Positions 19,032 through 28,539 of a stretch of DNA of 64,000 nucleotides are shown one piece after another. Within the stretch, counting starts at the first letter, position 1. Every line of letters begins with the position of its first letter. The DNA comes from Streptomyces sp. A0642. GTDB lineage: Bacteria; Actinomycetota; Actinomycetes; Streptomycetales; Streptomycetaceae. The notes under the pieces were generated by a model. That model was not told the origin of the DNA and did not search any database. It saw only the letters and a program-made list of their open reading frames with translations. Both the position numbers and the translations under genes were made by a program. The stretch spans positions 186,001 to 250,000 of the forward strand of contig NZ_SSBL01000006.1 in the NCBI RefSeq assembly GCF_004795105.1, in the 5' to 3' direction.

Positions 19032-19694
19032 TCAGGTTCCGTAGGAGACGCGCACGTCCTTGAAGCCCAGGGAGTGCAGGAGGCCTTCCAGCATTCGGGT
19101 GGTGTTGGCCTCGGCCCTCGTGGTCAGGCCGCTGTCCTTGGCGGCCTCGCCGATGTGCGAGACCGCGAGTTTCTGTACGGCGTGTTCGCTGTTGGGGTTG
19201 TCCGAGAACACGTCCCCGAGGCGGTCGAGCAAGCCGCGTTGTTTGGAGACGGCGTAGGAGTGGTCGGCGTCCAGGGCAGGCTTGCCGAGCCGCGCGTGCG
19301 GGAGGCGCAACGTGGCCGAGGTGCGGTCCTCGTTCACCGTGACGCCGTTCGCGCCGACGTGGCCGAGGTCGACGTACGCCTCCACGGTGCCCGCACCCAC
19401 ATAGAGCGTGCGGGAGCCGCGAACCGCGTCCGGCAGGTACTTGGCGTCCTTCTCCAGGTCGACGACCACCTGGAAGTTCCCGGAGGCGGCGTCGTAACGG
19501 CTCATGTCCTGGATGGACCTGAGGAGAGCGGGACCCGAGCGGTCGGTCGTCTCGGTTCCGAACAGGCTCTTGATGCCCGGCAGTACGGCCAGCCTGATTC
19601 CGGCGAACAGCACCACGAGCACCAGCACGAAGGCAGTCACCACCTTCGCCCACAGGGGCATGCGTCGGGGCAGTCGTCTGAGGGGAGTCGTCAT
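19032..19694 (-). CDS. DUF4230-type membrane-anchored protein
   Basis: 220 aa. Basic N-terminus, one membrane anchor (VVTAFVLVLVVLFAGIRLAV), then an outward domain with short beta strands (NFQVVVDLEKDAKYLP, TLYVGAGTVEAYVDLG) typical of DUF4230. GGAGGG precedes the ATG at 19694. Function unknown. Confidence 0.72.
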   Translation of the reverse strand: MTTPLRRLPRRMPLWAKVVTAFVLVLVVLFAGIRLAVLPGIKSLFGTETTDRSGPALLRSIQDMSRYDAASGNFQVVVDLEKDAKYLPDAVRGSRTLYVGAGTVEAYVDLGHVGANGVTVNEDRTSATLRLPHARLGKPALDADHSYAVSKQRGLLDRLGDVFSDNPNSEHAVQKLAVSHIGEAAKDSGLTTRAEANTTRMLEGLLHSLGFKDVRVSYGT

Positions 19695-19878
19695 CCGATG
19701 GCCCTCCTTCCTGTACTCCGAATGCCCCGGGAAACCCTTAAGAGTCAGGGGAGTTGAGGAACAGGTCCAGGAAGGGCGTAGGAGGGGGCGCTACCGCTCC
19801 CCGGTGCACGATCCCGCCTCTCGCGTGGGGCCGGCCGACGGCTAGATGATCGTTCCAAGGGGTGCCTGCGGACGGCGG

Positions 19879-20268
19879 TCAGGCGTCGGGGTCGACTTCG
19901 GGGTGGGTGAACCGCATGGGCTTGCCCAGTGACCGGGCGTAGGCGATTTCGGCTCGGGTGCTGTCTCCGATGTAGTCGCCGACCACGAGCACCTCATCAG
20001 CGAGCCGGATCTTCGCTCGGTGCAGATCGTCGAGTCGGATCTTCAGCGCCTCGGCCTCGACAGGATCGGACCAGAGTGCGTGCGGCGACTTCAGGTCGCA
20101 ACCCGGTTTGACGACAATCCTTCCGGCTTTGGTCTCCCGGAGATCGGCCTCGGTCATCTCGGCCATGAAACGGGTGGAGCCGCAGATCACGACGATACGC
20201 GGGAGACTCAGTTGCTCCTTCGCATCGGCGAGCCTCTCCTCGGGGGTGAACGGTTGCGGGTAGGACAT
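19879..20268 (-). CDS. nucleoside 2-deoxyribosyltransferase-like protein
   Basis: 129 aa. RIVVICGSTRFMAEM near the N-terminus and DEVLVVGDYIGDSTRAEIAYARSLGKP near the C-terminus match the nucleoside 2-deoxyribosyltransferase-like Rossmann fold. The catalytic Glu of true enzymes would be in TRAEIAYA. Strong ribosome binding site AGGAGGA before ATG 20268. Substrate unknown; a nucleotide-processing role is an inference from the fold. Confidence 0.7.
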   Translation of the reverse strand: MSYPQPFTPEERLADAKEQLSLPRIVVICGSTRFMAEMTEADLRETKAGRIVVKPGCDLKSPHALWSDPVEAEALKIRLDDLHRAKIRLADEVLVVGDYIGDSTRAEIAYARSLGKPMRFTHPEVDPDA

Positions 20269-20584
20269 GGTTCCTCCTGGTGGTGTGCCGCAGCGGTGTT
20301 GGCTTTGTCCGCCGGTTCCCTTGGAAAGGGAAGAGCGGCCCTGGTGCCCTCCATCACATGAGGGCGGAGCGTTCCATGTCCGTGTTCTGGTGAGTCATGC
20401 CGCCTTCGCGATCGACGTCGCACCACGTGTGCTTCGAGGGTCGAAGCGCTGTCGCAAGCTGGACGCATCGGTTCGAAATCCGAGGCGCATGGGCAGAGGC
20501 CTCGCCCCTCACCCCGGCGCTCGGCGAGCCACAGCAAGCTCGGGGGCCGGCGGCCCCGTCCCGCCTCCGCCCCGACGCGGTGGG
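20269..20584. other. gene-free stretch
   Basis: No credible gene. Presumably holds the promoter of the deoxyribosyltransferase-like gene and the 3' end of the HxlR gene transcript. Confidence 0.35.
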
Positions 20585-21010
20585 TCAGTCCGCGGAGTCC
20601 CTCTCAGGCTTCCCGTCGTCCACGGCGTTCGGATGTGGGGTGCGGCCGGCGGACTGGTCGTCGGTGTGGTTCGCCCCTTGCGGGTCGATAGTGGCTGCCC
20701 AGCGTCCCGCCCAGCGGGCGAGGGGGTTAAGGGCGCGCCGCGCCTCCTGCCCCAGCGGGGTGAGCTCGTAACGGCTGTCCGGGAGTTGGTGAATCACCTG
20801 GGCATCCAGCAGTTCGGTCAGGCGCTGCCGCATCACGCTGGAGGACATGTCGTCGCACCGCTTCTGCAAGGGGCGGAATCCGAGCGGGCCGGCGCGAAGC
20901 TCCCACAGGATGCGCAGACTCCACCGCCGCCCGAACAGATCGAGTGCGGCCATGAGGGGGAGGCCGGTGGTCGAGCCGCGAACAGAATTGCCAGGCCTGG
21001 GTGTTGCCAT
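20585..21010 (-). CDS. HxlR-family transcriptional regulator
   Basis: 141-aa winged-helix regulator. ALDLFGRRWSLRILWELRAGPLGFRPLQ and SSSVMRQRLTEL with YELTPLGQE are the HxlR signature. ATG 21010 is the start closest to the conserved region; the reading frame stays open far upstream (to 22696), but that extension is antisense to PhzF. A possible operator lies upstream, so the regulator may control itself and the rightward genes. Confidence 0.85.
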   Translation of the reverse strand: MATPRPGNSVRGSTTGLPLMAALDLFGRRWSLRILWELRAGPLGFRPLQKRCDDMSSSVMRQRLTELLDAQVIHQLPDSRYELTPLGQEARRALNPLARWAGRWAATIDPQGANHTDDQSAGRTPHPNAVDDGKPERDSAD

Positions 21011-21035
21011 GTCGGGATGTCCAGCTCTCCAGGGT

Positions 21036-21066
21036 TGATGCTTCGAATACCGACACGCTAGCATCA
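21036..21066. promoter_or_regulatory. candidate HxlR operator
   Basis: Inverted repeat TGATGCT (21036-21042) / AGCATCA (21060-21066) with a 17-nt centre, directly upstream of the HxlR start. Confidence 0.35.
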
Positions 21067-21538
21067 GCGACCGCTTCGGAAATCGAAACGGAGGAGACGG
21101 CTGTGGCATGTGTACCCACGACCTGGGCGAGAGGCGTTCCCGGCCGCCCGTGTCGACGGGGGCGGGGCCGGCGGGGAGGAGCGGTCCGATGCGCACGGTG
21201 CCCAGAGTTCGACGTCGGTGCCGAGTGGCACCGATCACTCGGAACTTGTTCGTGGCGCGGGACGGGGGGCGGGACACGGGAGATCGAGTGCAGGACCTTC
21301 CAGGTCCTGTGAACCGGCCCAGCGGGACGTCAGTGCTGGCTCGTCGGCGGTTGCCGCCACCGAGCCAACGTCCACTCATGGCTGGAGACCAGATGACCAC
21401 GGCCGGGTTTCCCTCGGCCGCAGCACGAGTCGCCGCCGCTGCCGCCCTGGCCGAGGACGCGGCAGGGAAGGACATTCCCACTGCCGTGAGCGAGGGGGCA
21501 GGCGCGGGATGGTGCGCACCGAGCAGAACGGGGAGAGC
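21067..21538. other. stretch with no firm gene, upstream of nadC remnant
   Basis: A GGAGGAG site at about 21090 precedes a GTG/ATG, but the frames that follow have shadow-like composition and no family match. This may be a decayed gene once divergent from hxlR. Confidence 0.3.
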
Positions 21539-21836
21539 GATGTCGAGGTGCAGACCGTCAGAAAGGCCGTCGAGGGCCCTCGCCGCCGGAGACCGCAGGA
21601 TAACGCTCGACAACGGGCTGGTGGCCGGCGTCGAGCAGGTAGTGAAGCCCAGGGCGGGGCGGGCCCGCGCTTCCCGGATCCTGCTGGAGCCCTCGGGCAC
21701 CCTCCGCCCGGACACCGTTCGCACCATCGCCGGGACGGTCTTCGACCTCATCCCGGTCGGGGCGTTGACGCACAGCGCGCCCGCACCGGACGTGACCCTG
21801 CTGCTGACCACCGGCGCGGTGTCATGTCCGAGGTAG
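21539..21836 (+). pseudogene. nadC: frameshifted C-terminal remnant of nicotinate-nucleotide pyrophosphorylase
   Basis: Two frames together resemble the C-terminal barrel of quinolinate phosphoribosyltransferase: VEVQTVRKAVEG in one frame, then ALAAGDRRITLDNG ... ILLEPSGTLRPDTVRTIA ... LIPVGALTHSAPAPD in the next. NadC has the matching VEV, LLDN, LEASG and SVGALTHS motifs. The switch is at about 21570-21580 (1-base shift). The N-terminal domain is missing. The frame ends at 21836, overlapping the PhzF start. Confidence 0.55.
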
Positions 21837-22681
21837 CCATCGTCGAGGCGTGTCAGCGAGAGGGCGCGGGTGGCAGTCCGACCGCCGTTCTGGATGATGC
21901 GGCGTTCACCGACGAGGAGCGCCGCCGCGTTCCCACGGAGTGGGGAACCTCGCACGCCGTCTTCCTCCGCGCGACCGGAATCGAGCGTCACCAGCCCGCG
22001 TACACGCTGCGGTTCTTCACCGCCGAGGGCGAACTGCCCGCCTGTGGCCACGGCACCCTCGCCGCCCTCGCCGTGCTCGCCGAACGGGAAGGCGGCGACC
22101 ACGACTACCGCGCCACTCTGCGTACGGCCCACCGCAGCTTCGACGGCCGGGCAACCCGCAACGGCGACGGCCTGACGGCGTCGTTCGACCCGGGCCCGGT
22201 CAGCCTGCGTAGCGCCGGTGGGCCCGAACTGAGGGCAGTCGTAGCCGGCCTCGGCCTGACGGAGAACGCGGTAGCCGCCGACGCCTGCGTGGCGTCGAAC
22301 GGGCGGCCGAGGCTTCTCCTCCCCCTCCGATCCCGCGCCGCACTGGCCGAACTCACGCCGGACGCGACCCTTTTGCGGGCAGCCTGTGAGCGCTACGGTC
22401 TGCTGGGCTGCTACGCCTACTCGCTCCCGGACCGGCACGGCCGAGCAGCGGCCCGGATGTTCGCACCGTCGATCGGCGTCCCCGAGGACATCGCCAACGC
22501 CAACAGCACGGCCTGTCTGGCAGCCCATGTTGCCGGGGCCGGCCCACGCCGCCTCGCCGTCGACATGGGTGATCACCTCGGCAGGCCGTCCACCGTCACA
22601 GCGACCGTCCACCGCGACCGCACGGGACAGCGGATCCGAGTCGGCGGCCAGGCAGCGATCGTGCGCGCGGTCGTGCGATGA
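21824..22681 (+). CDS. PhzF-family protein with altered catalytic site
   Basis: 285 aa of the PhzF/diaminopimelate epimerase-like isomerase fold. Family features include GGSPTAVL near the N-terminus, ACGHGTLAALAVLAE, and the second-domain GVPEDIANANSTACLAAHV. The residue that is the catalytic Glu in PhzF (SE in the motif after strand 2) appears to be His44 here (GTSHAVFL), so isomerase chemistry may differ. ATG 21824 was chosen at the start of homology; upstream frame extension overlaps the nadC remnant. Not evidence of phenazine synthesis. Confidence 0.8.
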   Translation: MSEVAIVEACQREGAGGSPTAVLDDAAFTDEERRRVPTEWGTSHAVFLRATGIERHQPAYTLRFFTAEGELPACGHGTLAALAVLAEREGGDHDYRATLRTAHRSFDGRATRNGDGLTASFDPGPVSLRSAGGPELRAVVAGLGLTENAVAADACVASNGRPRLLLPLRSRAALAELTPDATLLRAACERYGLLGCYAYSLPDRHGRAAARMFAPSIGVPEDIANANSTACLAAHVAGAGPRRLAVDMGDHLGRPSTVTATVHRDRTGQRIRVGGQAAIVRAVVR

Positions 22682-23063
22682 GGCCTGCGCGGCCAAGGAG
22701 CGGGTGCCGGTCGGCGGCAGGTCCCCTTGCTCCTGTGAGAGCCCGGTCAGTCTGGCGGCATCTGCGGCAAGGGCTCAGGGCCGATGGCCGAGCACGTCGT
22801 ACGGGCGCGACTCGTACCTACTTGTCGGCTTCTCTCCGTGCCAGTCCGTGCCGCGGCCCTTCCGGCGAGCCGTCGTCGACTCGACCCGCTCGGGTTCGTC
22901 CTCGCCCGCCGAGGCTCACCCGAGCCCCGTCCGGTCGCAGCCCGGCCGGTTCACGGCGGCCGTCCGACTTCGACGCCGCTTCCGCCGGCTCGCTGACCCC
23001 TCAGCGTGCGGGCCCTGGATCCGAGCATGCTTCTGATCATCGATTCCGAACACAGGAGGTACC
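22682..23063. other. gene-free stretch
   Basis: Only shadow frames. I see no RNA gene or strong hairpin. Confidence 0.35.
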
Positions 23064-23357
23064 GTGGCCAAGGGCTACTGGGTCAGCGTCTACCGCACCA
23101 TCGCAGACCCCGAGAAGGTTGCCGCCTACGACAAACTGGCCGGTCCGGCCGTCAGGGCCGCGGGCGGGCGGCTGCTCTCCCGCGGCAGCCGCGTCGTCGT
23201 ACACGACGCCGGAATTGCCGAGCGCACCGTCCTGATCGAGTTCGACAGCTTCGAACAGGCGGTCGCCGCACGCGCGAGTGCGGCCTACCAGGAGGCACTG
23301 GCCGTACTTGCCGACGGCGTCGAGCGCGACTTCCGCATCATCGAAGGCCTCGACTGA
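23064..23357 (+). CDS. DUF1330-family protein
   Basis: 97 aa. GYWVSVYRTIADPEKVAAYDKLAGPAV at the start and VLIEFDSFEQAVAARASAAYQEAL are typical of DUF1330, a dimeric alpha-beta barrel (ferredoxin-like) family. GTG 23064 has AGGAGG directly upstream. Function unknown; possibly a small-molecule enzyme. Confidence 0.85.
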   Translation: MAKGYWVSVYRTIADPEKVAAYDKLAGPAVRAAGGRLLSRGSRVVVHDAGIAERTVLIEFDSFEQAVAARASAAYQEALAVLADGVERDFRIIEGLD

Positions 23358-23726
23358 CGACCGACCGAGGCCGCGTCGGGGAGGAACACGATGCCGGCTG
23401 CGGGGATCACCCAGGCTCGTCAGCGCGCCGCAGCTCGCGAAAGGCGTCGGGCCGGTGGCACCGGCGGTGATGTCCGGTCCGGCGACGGTTCCTCCCCGGC
23501 GGCGGGGCGGCTCGGACGTCCGCCTCGATGGGGGCGGGGGTCGGTGCGACGAGGGTCCAGCGCCCGATGCGGGTCATCAGGGCGGCGTACGGGTTCGGGG
23601 TCGCGCTGGTGGAGGAGCAGAGCGGGGGACTTCCCCCGACCCGTTCGCGCCGACGACCGCAAGGGTCTGCGCGCCCGCTAGGGCAGGCGAGACACCGTCG
23701 GCCCCTCGGCGCCCCCGGTCCGGGGA
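23358..23726. other. gene-free stretch
   Basis: No credible gene between the convergent DUF1330 gene and the following minus-strand gene. Confidence 0.35.
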
Positions 23727-24239
23727 TCAGTAACCCTGGCCGACCAGGAAGGAGTCGAAGTCGAGGGTGAGAGAACGTGCTTCAGCCGCGTGCCCCTCGT
23801 CATCCCCGTCGACGAGGACGAGAACGCAGATGCCCCGCCCGGTTCTCGCTACCCACATCACACGGTTCCCGTCGCGCAGGAGGGCCAGGTCGAGTTCGGT
23901 CCCTGTCACCGCGTCCGTGATCCGGTCCAGTTCCTCACGGCGCCACTCCGCCCCGGCGAGCCGGAGCATGGGAGGGCGGCCGGGGTCCTCACCAGCCGTC
24001 CACAGCGCCGCCATCTCCGCCCGGTCCGGCGAGTGGTCTGTTTCGACGGGGGGCTGCCGGTCTCCCTGTCCGGCGCCGCCGCCGAAGAACTGCCGGCCGT
24101 CCTCGCCCTCGCGGCCCGCAGTGGCGAAGAGACCCGATTCGGCCGAGAACGCCGCCACGGCACGCACAGCAGGGTGGCTCCCACCCAGGGCGAAACGGGT
24201 GCTGAGGATGTCTTCCCACTGCTCGGTCACGGGGGGCAT
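23727..24239 (-). CDS. hypothetical protein, 170 aa
   Basis: Soluble acidic protein with a hydrophobic strand pair in the last third (TELDLALLRDGNRVMWVARTGRGICVLVLVDGDD) that resembles a small beta-sheet domain. No signal peptide. ATG 24239 has GAAAGG upstream. I do not recognise the family. Confidence 0.6.
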   Translation of the reverse strand: MPPVTEQWEDILSTRFALGGSHPAVRAVAAFSAESGLFATAGREGEDGRQFFGGGAGQGDRQPPVETDHSPDRAEMAALWTAGEDPGRPPMLRLAGAEWRREELDRITDAVTGTELDLALLRDGNRVMWVARTGRGICVLVLVDGDDEGHAAEARSLTLDFDSFLVGQGY

Positions 24240-24428
24240 GGCTGGTGGCCTTTCGACGTGATGATGGTGCACGGACCGCACGGGTCTGCTCGGGGCGGTG
24301 ACGCTCGGTTGCCCGCCCCTCCGACTGGACCTCTCTTGCCCGCATACGCGCTGATCAGACCCATGACCGGGAGGGTCAGTGCACATGGCGGCTCCCGGTC
24401 GGGGCGGGGCTGCCCCTACACCCACGTA

Positions 24429-25013
24429 CTACCGGTGAGGCAGCTTCGTGCGTGCGGAATCGGCGGCGGAGTGAAGGGCCCGTCCCGTCCCGCTCGCGGC
24501 TGCCGAGGCCCCGGAGCCGACGGTGTCGATCGCCGCGTGCACATGTCCGCCCGCCCTCACCGCCGCGCGGTGGGCCTTCTTCCGGCCTCGCCGGGTCGCG
24601 GTGCGGGCACGGTAGGCCGCCGACGGCTTGCCGTGGGTGTCGGCCGCGCCGAGCAGCAGAGCGCCGAACAGCCCGAGGCGCTGGGCGAATACGAGGAGTT
24701 GGTCCTTCCGCAGCTCCGGGTCCTCCTCCTTCCACCACGCGTACTCGGCGAGGGTGGCCGGCACGAGGCTCGCGGCCAGGACGAGGGAGGCAGTACGAGG
24801 GAGCCGCCCCAGGGCGAGCAGCCCGCCCGCACCGATCTGCACCGCGGCGTTGAGTTTCACCACGCGCAGCGGATCGTCGACCTCGGCCCCCAGGCGCCGC
24901 GTCCATGACTCGGTGCCCGCTGCGAGGGGGAGCGGTCGGCGCAGCGCACGTGCCCCCTCGATGACGAACGGGGTTGCCAACAGCGGGCGGGTCATTCTTC
25001 TCAGGACAGCCAT
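24429..25013 (-). CDS. DoxX-family membrane protein
   Basis: 194 aa. Starts MAVLRRMTRPLLATPFVIEGARALRRP, the usual DoxX opening. About three hydrophobic segments follow (VQIGAGGLLALGRLP, ASLVLAASLVPATLAEYAWW, LLVFAQRLGLFGALLLGAADT). The C-terminal tail is soluble, Ala/Arg-rich and could be low-complexity. ATG 25013 is preferred over an upstream in-frame start at 25046. Confidence 0.8.
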   Translation of the reverse strand: MAVLRRMTRPLLATPFVIEGARALRRPLPLAAGTESWTRRLGAEVDDPLRVVKLNAAVQIGAGGLLALGRLPRTASLVLAASLVPATLAEYAWWKEEDPELRKDQLLVFAQRLGLFGALLLGAADTHGKPSAAYRARTATRRGRKKAHRAAVRAGGHVHAAIDTVGSGASAAASGTGRALHSAADSARTKLPHR

Positions 25014-25233
25014 GTATCCCCGTGTGCCCCTGGAAGCATGTGTCACACGCGGCGGCCGCCCTGTCCGGTGGAGTCTTCACCTTCTTCTCCGGCATCCGTG
25101 TCCCGGGCAGCCTCGCCAGGGGACGACCGTGGGCGAAGGGGCGTCACGGAGGAGGCTCCGGGACGGGCACTTGTCCCTCGGAACCCCCGCTCCAAGCGTG
25201 GGTGCTTTGCTCCAAGATATTCGGCGGTCCTGC

Positions 25234-26238
25234 TCAGCTGAGCTGCCAGATGCATGCCCCGCCCAGGACGAGGAGCAGGCAGATGGCCAGGTTGGTGCGC
25301 CAGTACGTCAGGCAGATCGCGACGAACTCGCGGATCATCGCGCTGGGCCAGAAGTACGCGGCAGTGGGTGACCCGACGACGTGGCCTCTGACCCCTGTCC
25401 GGCGGGCCGTCAGCGCGGCGCGGAACACGTGGTAGTTGTTCGTGACCACGACACACCGGTAGTCGGGCTTGGCCTTCTCCATGATCGATTTGCTGTACCG
25501 CAGATTCTCCTCGGTCGTCGTCGAGCGGTCCTCGCGTTCGATCAGGGCGGCCGGGAATCCGCGTTCGATCAGGTACTCGGACATCGCGTGCGACTCAGGA
25601 AGGGTCTCGTCGGGCCCCTGACCGCCGGAGGCGAGGAGTACGGGCTGCCTGCCGCGAGCCGTCAGCCTCGTGTGCAGGGCCCGGGCCCGCTCAAGTCGGC
25701 CGGCCAGCAGCGGCGACACCGTGGCGCCGTTGATGAGACCGGCACCGAGCACGACCACGTAGTCGGCCTTGCGGTGGATGTGGAGGCGGCCGTAGAGAAA
25801 CGCGTAGACGACGAAGCAGACGAACAGGAAGGCGATGTAGCCGGCCAGGGCGAGCACAGTGCCGGTGACCACCACCAGGGTGTCGTTCTTCAGGACCAGC
25901 GCGGTGATCATCAGTGCGAGAAGGACCACCAGCGCGAGTCCCGTCAGCAGGGACAGGAGGTTGGCGGGGCTTCTGCCCTCCTTGCGTACCATCGTCACGC
26001 CGTTGGAGATCAGGAACCAGGCCAGGATGACGATGCCCACCGCCACGATGAGAAGCAGGGCGATACCGATCTCCCTTCCCGTGGCCGGCTGCGATCGGGC
26101 GAGTTCGGCGAGCCAGGCGGCCGCGGCGAAGATGAGCGACAGCCCCAGCAGGACGGCGTTGCTGAAACGCCGCCGCTCGTGGAGTGTGCCGATGCAGAAG
26201 GCGACGAAGATCAGGACCGCCGGGACGTAGGCCAACAT
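25234..26238 (-). CDS. YdcF-family membrane protein (DUF218)
   Basis: 334 aa. About five N-terminal membrane segments, then a DUF218 domain: KADYVVVLGAGLINGATVSPLLAGRL, LLASGGQGPDETLPESHAMSEYL, and DRSTTTEENLRYSK, with VVVTNNYHVFRA. A last membrane segment is at the C-terminus. The domain is found in proteins of cell-envelope metabolism. Start ATG 26238; an upstream GTG at 26244 is possible. Confidence 0.85.
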   Translation of the reverse strand: MLAYVPAVLIFVAFCIGTLHERRRFSNAVLLGLSLIFAAAAWLAELARSQPATGREIGIALLLIVAVGIVILAWFLISNGVTMVRKEGRSPANLLSLLTGLALVVLLALMITALVLKNDTLVVVTGTVLALAGYIAFLFVCFVVYAFLYGRLHIHRKADYVVVLGAGLINGATVSPLLAGRLERARALHTRLTARGRQPVLLASGGQGPDETLPESHAMSEYLIERGFPAALIEREDRSTTTEENLRYSKSIMEKAKPDYRCVVVTNNYHVFRAALTARRTGVRGHVVGSPTAAYFWPSAMIREFVAICLTYWRTNLAICLLLVLGGACIWQLS

Positions 26239-26325
26239 GCGCACATGCTAAGCGGAGGGCCGGGACGCCCCTGAGGAGGCCGGATCATCGACGCGGAGGG
26301 ACCGGGAGGGCCCCGAGCCGAAGCC

Positions 26326-26355
26326 ACGTGGGGGAGGGCAACGTGGGGGAGGGCA
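26326..26355. repeat. 15-bp perfect tandem duplication
   Basis: ACGTGGGGGAGGGCA occurs at 26326-26340 and again at 26341-26355, between the divergent YdcF and TspO genes. Could affect spacing of promoter elements. Confidence 0.85.
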
Positions 26356-26392
26356 GGCTGTCACCTCGGCGGGAGCGGGTAGGGGTGGACGC

Positions 26393-26899
26393 ATGAGGCT
26401 GATGAGCGAAGGCGAGCGGCAGCCCGCGTCGGGCCGGGGGAACACGTACGCAGCCGTCACGGCGGCTGTGACGGGGGCGGCGGCCCTCGGGAGCTGGGCC
26501 GTCGCGCCGGACACCCGCTGGTACCGCTCGTTGTCCAAGCCGCCCTGGCAACCGCCGGCCCGGCTCTTCGGGGTCGTATGGACCCCCCTCTACGCGAGTG
26601 TCGCCTGGGCCGGTGGGCGAGCCCTCGTGGCAGCCCGTCCGCAGGAGCGCGGGGCCCTGGCGGTGAGTCTCGGCGCGAACCTCGCTGTGAACACGGCTTG
26701 GAACTGGATGTTCTTCCGGATGCGCAGCACGAAAGCCGGTCTGGTGGGGACCGTACTGCTCGATGTGAGCAACGCGGAACTCATCGCCCGCGCGGCGAAG
26801 GCCGACCGAACGGCTGCTCTCGCCCTGGTCCCGTATGCCGCTTGGTGCGGGTTCGCCACCTTGTTGAACGCAGACCTCGCACGCCGGAACAGGCGCTGA
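26393..26899 (+). CDS. TspO/MBR-family protein
   Basis: 168-aa membrane protein with five hydrophobic segments. WYRSLSKPPWQPPARLFGVVWTPLYASVAWAGG is the family signature, followed by LGANLAVNTAWNWMFFRMRS and PYAAWCGFATLLNADLARRN. TspO proteins bind tetrapyrroles and other ligands and are often stress-linked. ATG 26393 was chosen; an ATG at 26402 is 3 codons downstream. Confidence 0.88.
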   Translation: MRLMSEGERQPASGRGNTYAAVTAAVTGAAALGSWAVAPDTRWYRSLSKPPWQPPARLFGVVWTPLYASVAWAGGRALVAARPQERGALAVSLGANLAVNTAWNWMFFRMRSTKAGLVGTVLLDVSNAELIARAAKADRTAALALVPYAAWCGFATLLNADLARRNRR

Positions 26900-27198
26900 T
26901 CCGACGTCGGTCGGCGCGCTCATCCGTTCCGTGCCGCGCGCTCCCGGCTGCCCGGCACCCGACGCGAGGCGGCCGAGTCGGCCTCGGGCGCGTCCGGGGG
27001 GCGGTGGGTGACCTGCTGTCGGAGCGGTGAGCGACGTGCTTTCGCGAGTCATGGGGATGCGGCGGGGGACGACGGGCGGTCTGCGGATGTCATTGACATG
27101 TCCAGGACGGATTGAAATCCTGCGAGAGCGCCTTCCATCGATGTAAACGCCGCCGCCGACTCGTGTGACGCAGCGGAGGCCGACCTTGGAACGGGACC

Positions 27199-28266
27199 AT
27201 GAAACTCACTGGCCGTCTTTCCCGCGCCGCCGCCCTTGCGTTGTCCGGCGTGCTCGCCCTCATCATGTCCCTGTCGTCCGCGGAGCAGGCTCGGGCGGAA
27301 CAGACCATCAGGGCCGCCGACCCGAGTGTGATCCGGGTCGGCGGCACCTACATATCGGTGCAGTCGGCCGGTGGGGGCATCGCCGTCCGGCAGGCGTCCT
27401 CGACGGCCGCTCTCGCCTCGGCGCCCGCCCGGCAGGTGTGGTCGGACGCCGCCGGTCTCGGTGAGGTCTGGGCTCCGGAGATCGTCACGGACAGCGGCCG
27501 CTACTACATCTACTTCTCGGCCGGCCGGGGGGCAGCCCACCGGATGTACGTCATCAGCTCGGCGAGCCCGGACAGTGGCTACACCAGGGAGAGCCGACTG
27601 GCCCTGCCGGACGGCAAGTGGGCGATCGACGGCACCCTGTTCACTTTCGGTGGGCAACGCTGGTTCGTCTGGTCCGGCTGGGCCGGTGACACCAACGTCG
27701 AGCAGAACCTCTACCTCGCGCGTATGAGCACTCCCACCACCCCGACCGGCGCACGCCACGTCATCTCCCAGCCACGGGAGAGCTGGGAACGGGTGGTGGG
27801 CAACCCGTTCATCAACGAGGCCCCCGAGGCCATCAAGGACCCGAACGGGCAGTTGCACATCGTGTACTCCGCCAACGGCAGCTGGAGCGACCAGTACTGC
27901 CTGGCCGACCTGCGCCTGCGCCCCGGAGGCGACCCGGCGTACGTCTGGGACTGGTACAAGTCCAACGGCTGCCTGTTCGGCTCCAACCGGGCGACGATGA
28001 TGTCCGGCTGGGACCCGACGCTGTACGTCAACGGTCCCGGCCACCACAGCTTCGTCCTGCTCAACGGGGACATCAGCACCAGCCCTCCCGCCGGCCCCCG
28101 ATTCCCCTCGATGTTCCACGCGGTGCCGAAGGGAACGCCGTACGCGTGGGAGAACCGGTACTGGTATACCGGCACGTTCGCCTGGTGGGGCAACACCACC
28201 TACAGCCGCGCCAATGTCCCGGGCCCGACCACCGACACGGGCTGGAGCCTCAAGTTCTTCGAGTAG
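27199..28266 (+). CDS. secreted GH43-type glycosyl hydrolase
   Basis: 355 aa with a Sec signal peptide (AALALSGVLALIMSLSSAEQARA). The mature part is a five-bladed beta-propeller-like domain of the GH43 type. AADPSVIRVGGTYI holds the probable catalytic base Asp, EVWAPEI and the repeat WAIDGTLF follow, and INEAPEAIKDPNGQLHIVYSA holds the probable catalytic acid Glu. Arabinan or xylan side-chain cleavage is likely, exact specificity unknown. ATG 27199 is preceded by GGAACGGG. Confidence 0.82.
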   Translation: MKLTGRLSRAAALALSGVLALIMSLSSAEQARAEQTIRAADPSVIRVGGTYISVQSAGGGIAVRQASSTAALASAPARQVWSDAAGLGEVWAPEIVTDSGRYYIYFSAGRGAAHRMYVISSASPDSGYTRESRLALPDGKWAIDGTLFTFGGQRWFVWSGWAGDTNVEQNLYLARMSTPTTPTGARHVISQPRESWERVVGNPFINEAPEAIKDPNGQLHIVYSANGSWSDQYCLADLRLRPGGDPAYVWDWYKSNGCLFGSNRATMMSGWDPTLYVNGPGHHSFVLLNGDISTSPPAGPRFPSMFHAVPKGTPYAWENRYWYTGTFAWWGNTTYSRANVPGPTTDTGWSLKFFE

Positions 28267-28333
28267 AGCAGCAGGGTGCGGCGCGGGTCCGTGGAACCGG
28301 AGCCGTCCGGAGGGCGCGTGAGGATGCGTTCCC

Positions 28334-28354
28334 GGCAGGGGTACCACCCCTGCC
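28334..28354 (+). terminator. hairpin after GH43 gene
   Basis: GGCAGGGGT (28334-28342), loop ACC, ACCCCTGCC (28346-28354). It sits about 70 nt after the stop. Confidence 0.6.
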
Positions 28355-28539
28355 TGCCGCCCTCCCCTTCGGGGCGCCGGGCAGCCGCCCTGCCATGCAC
28401 ATGTCCCGCCGCGCGAACAGCGCTGAGCCCGGACCTCGGGGAACGCTTCGGGCGGTGCGGTCCATGGCCCCGGGTGCCGCAGATACCGGGCGTAAGCATG
28501 TCCAAGAAGGGCACATGAGAGCCAATGAGAGGAGGCATC

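Noticed and set aside
20585..22696. 703-aa minus-strand open frame
   Set aside because: Only the last 141 codons (HxlR) are real; the rest is antisense to phzF and the nadC remnant.
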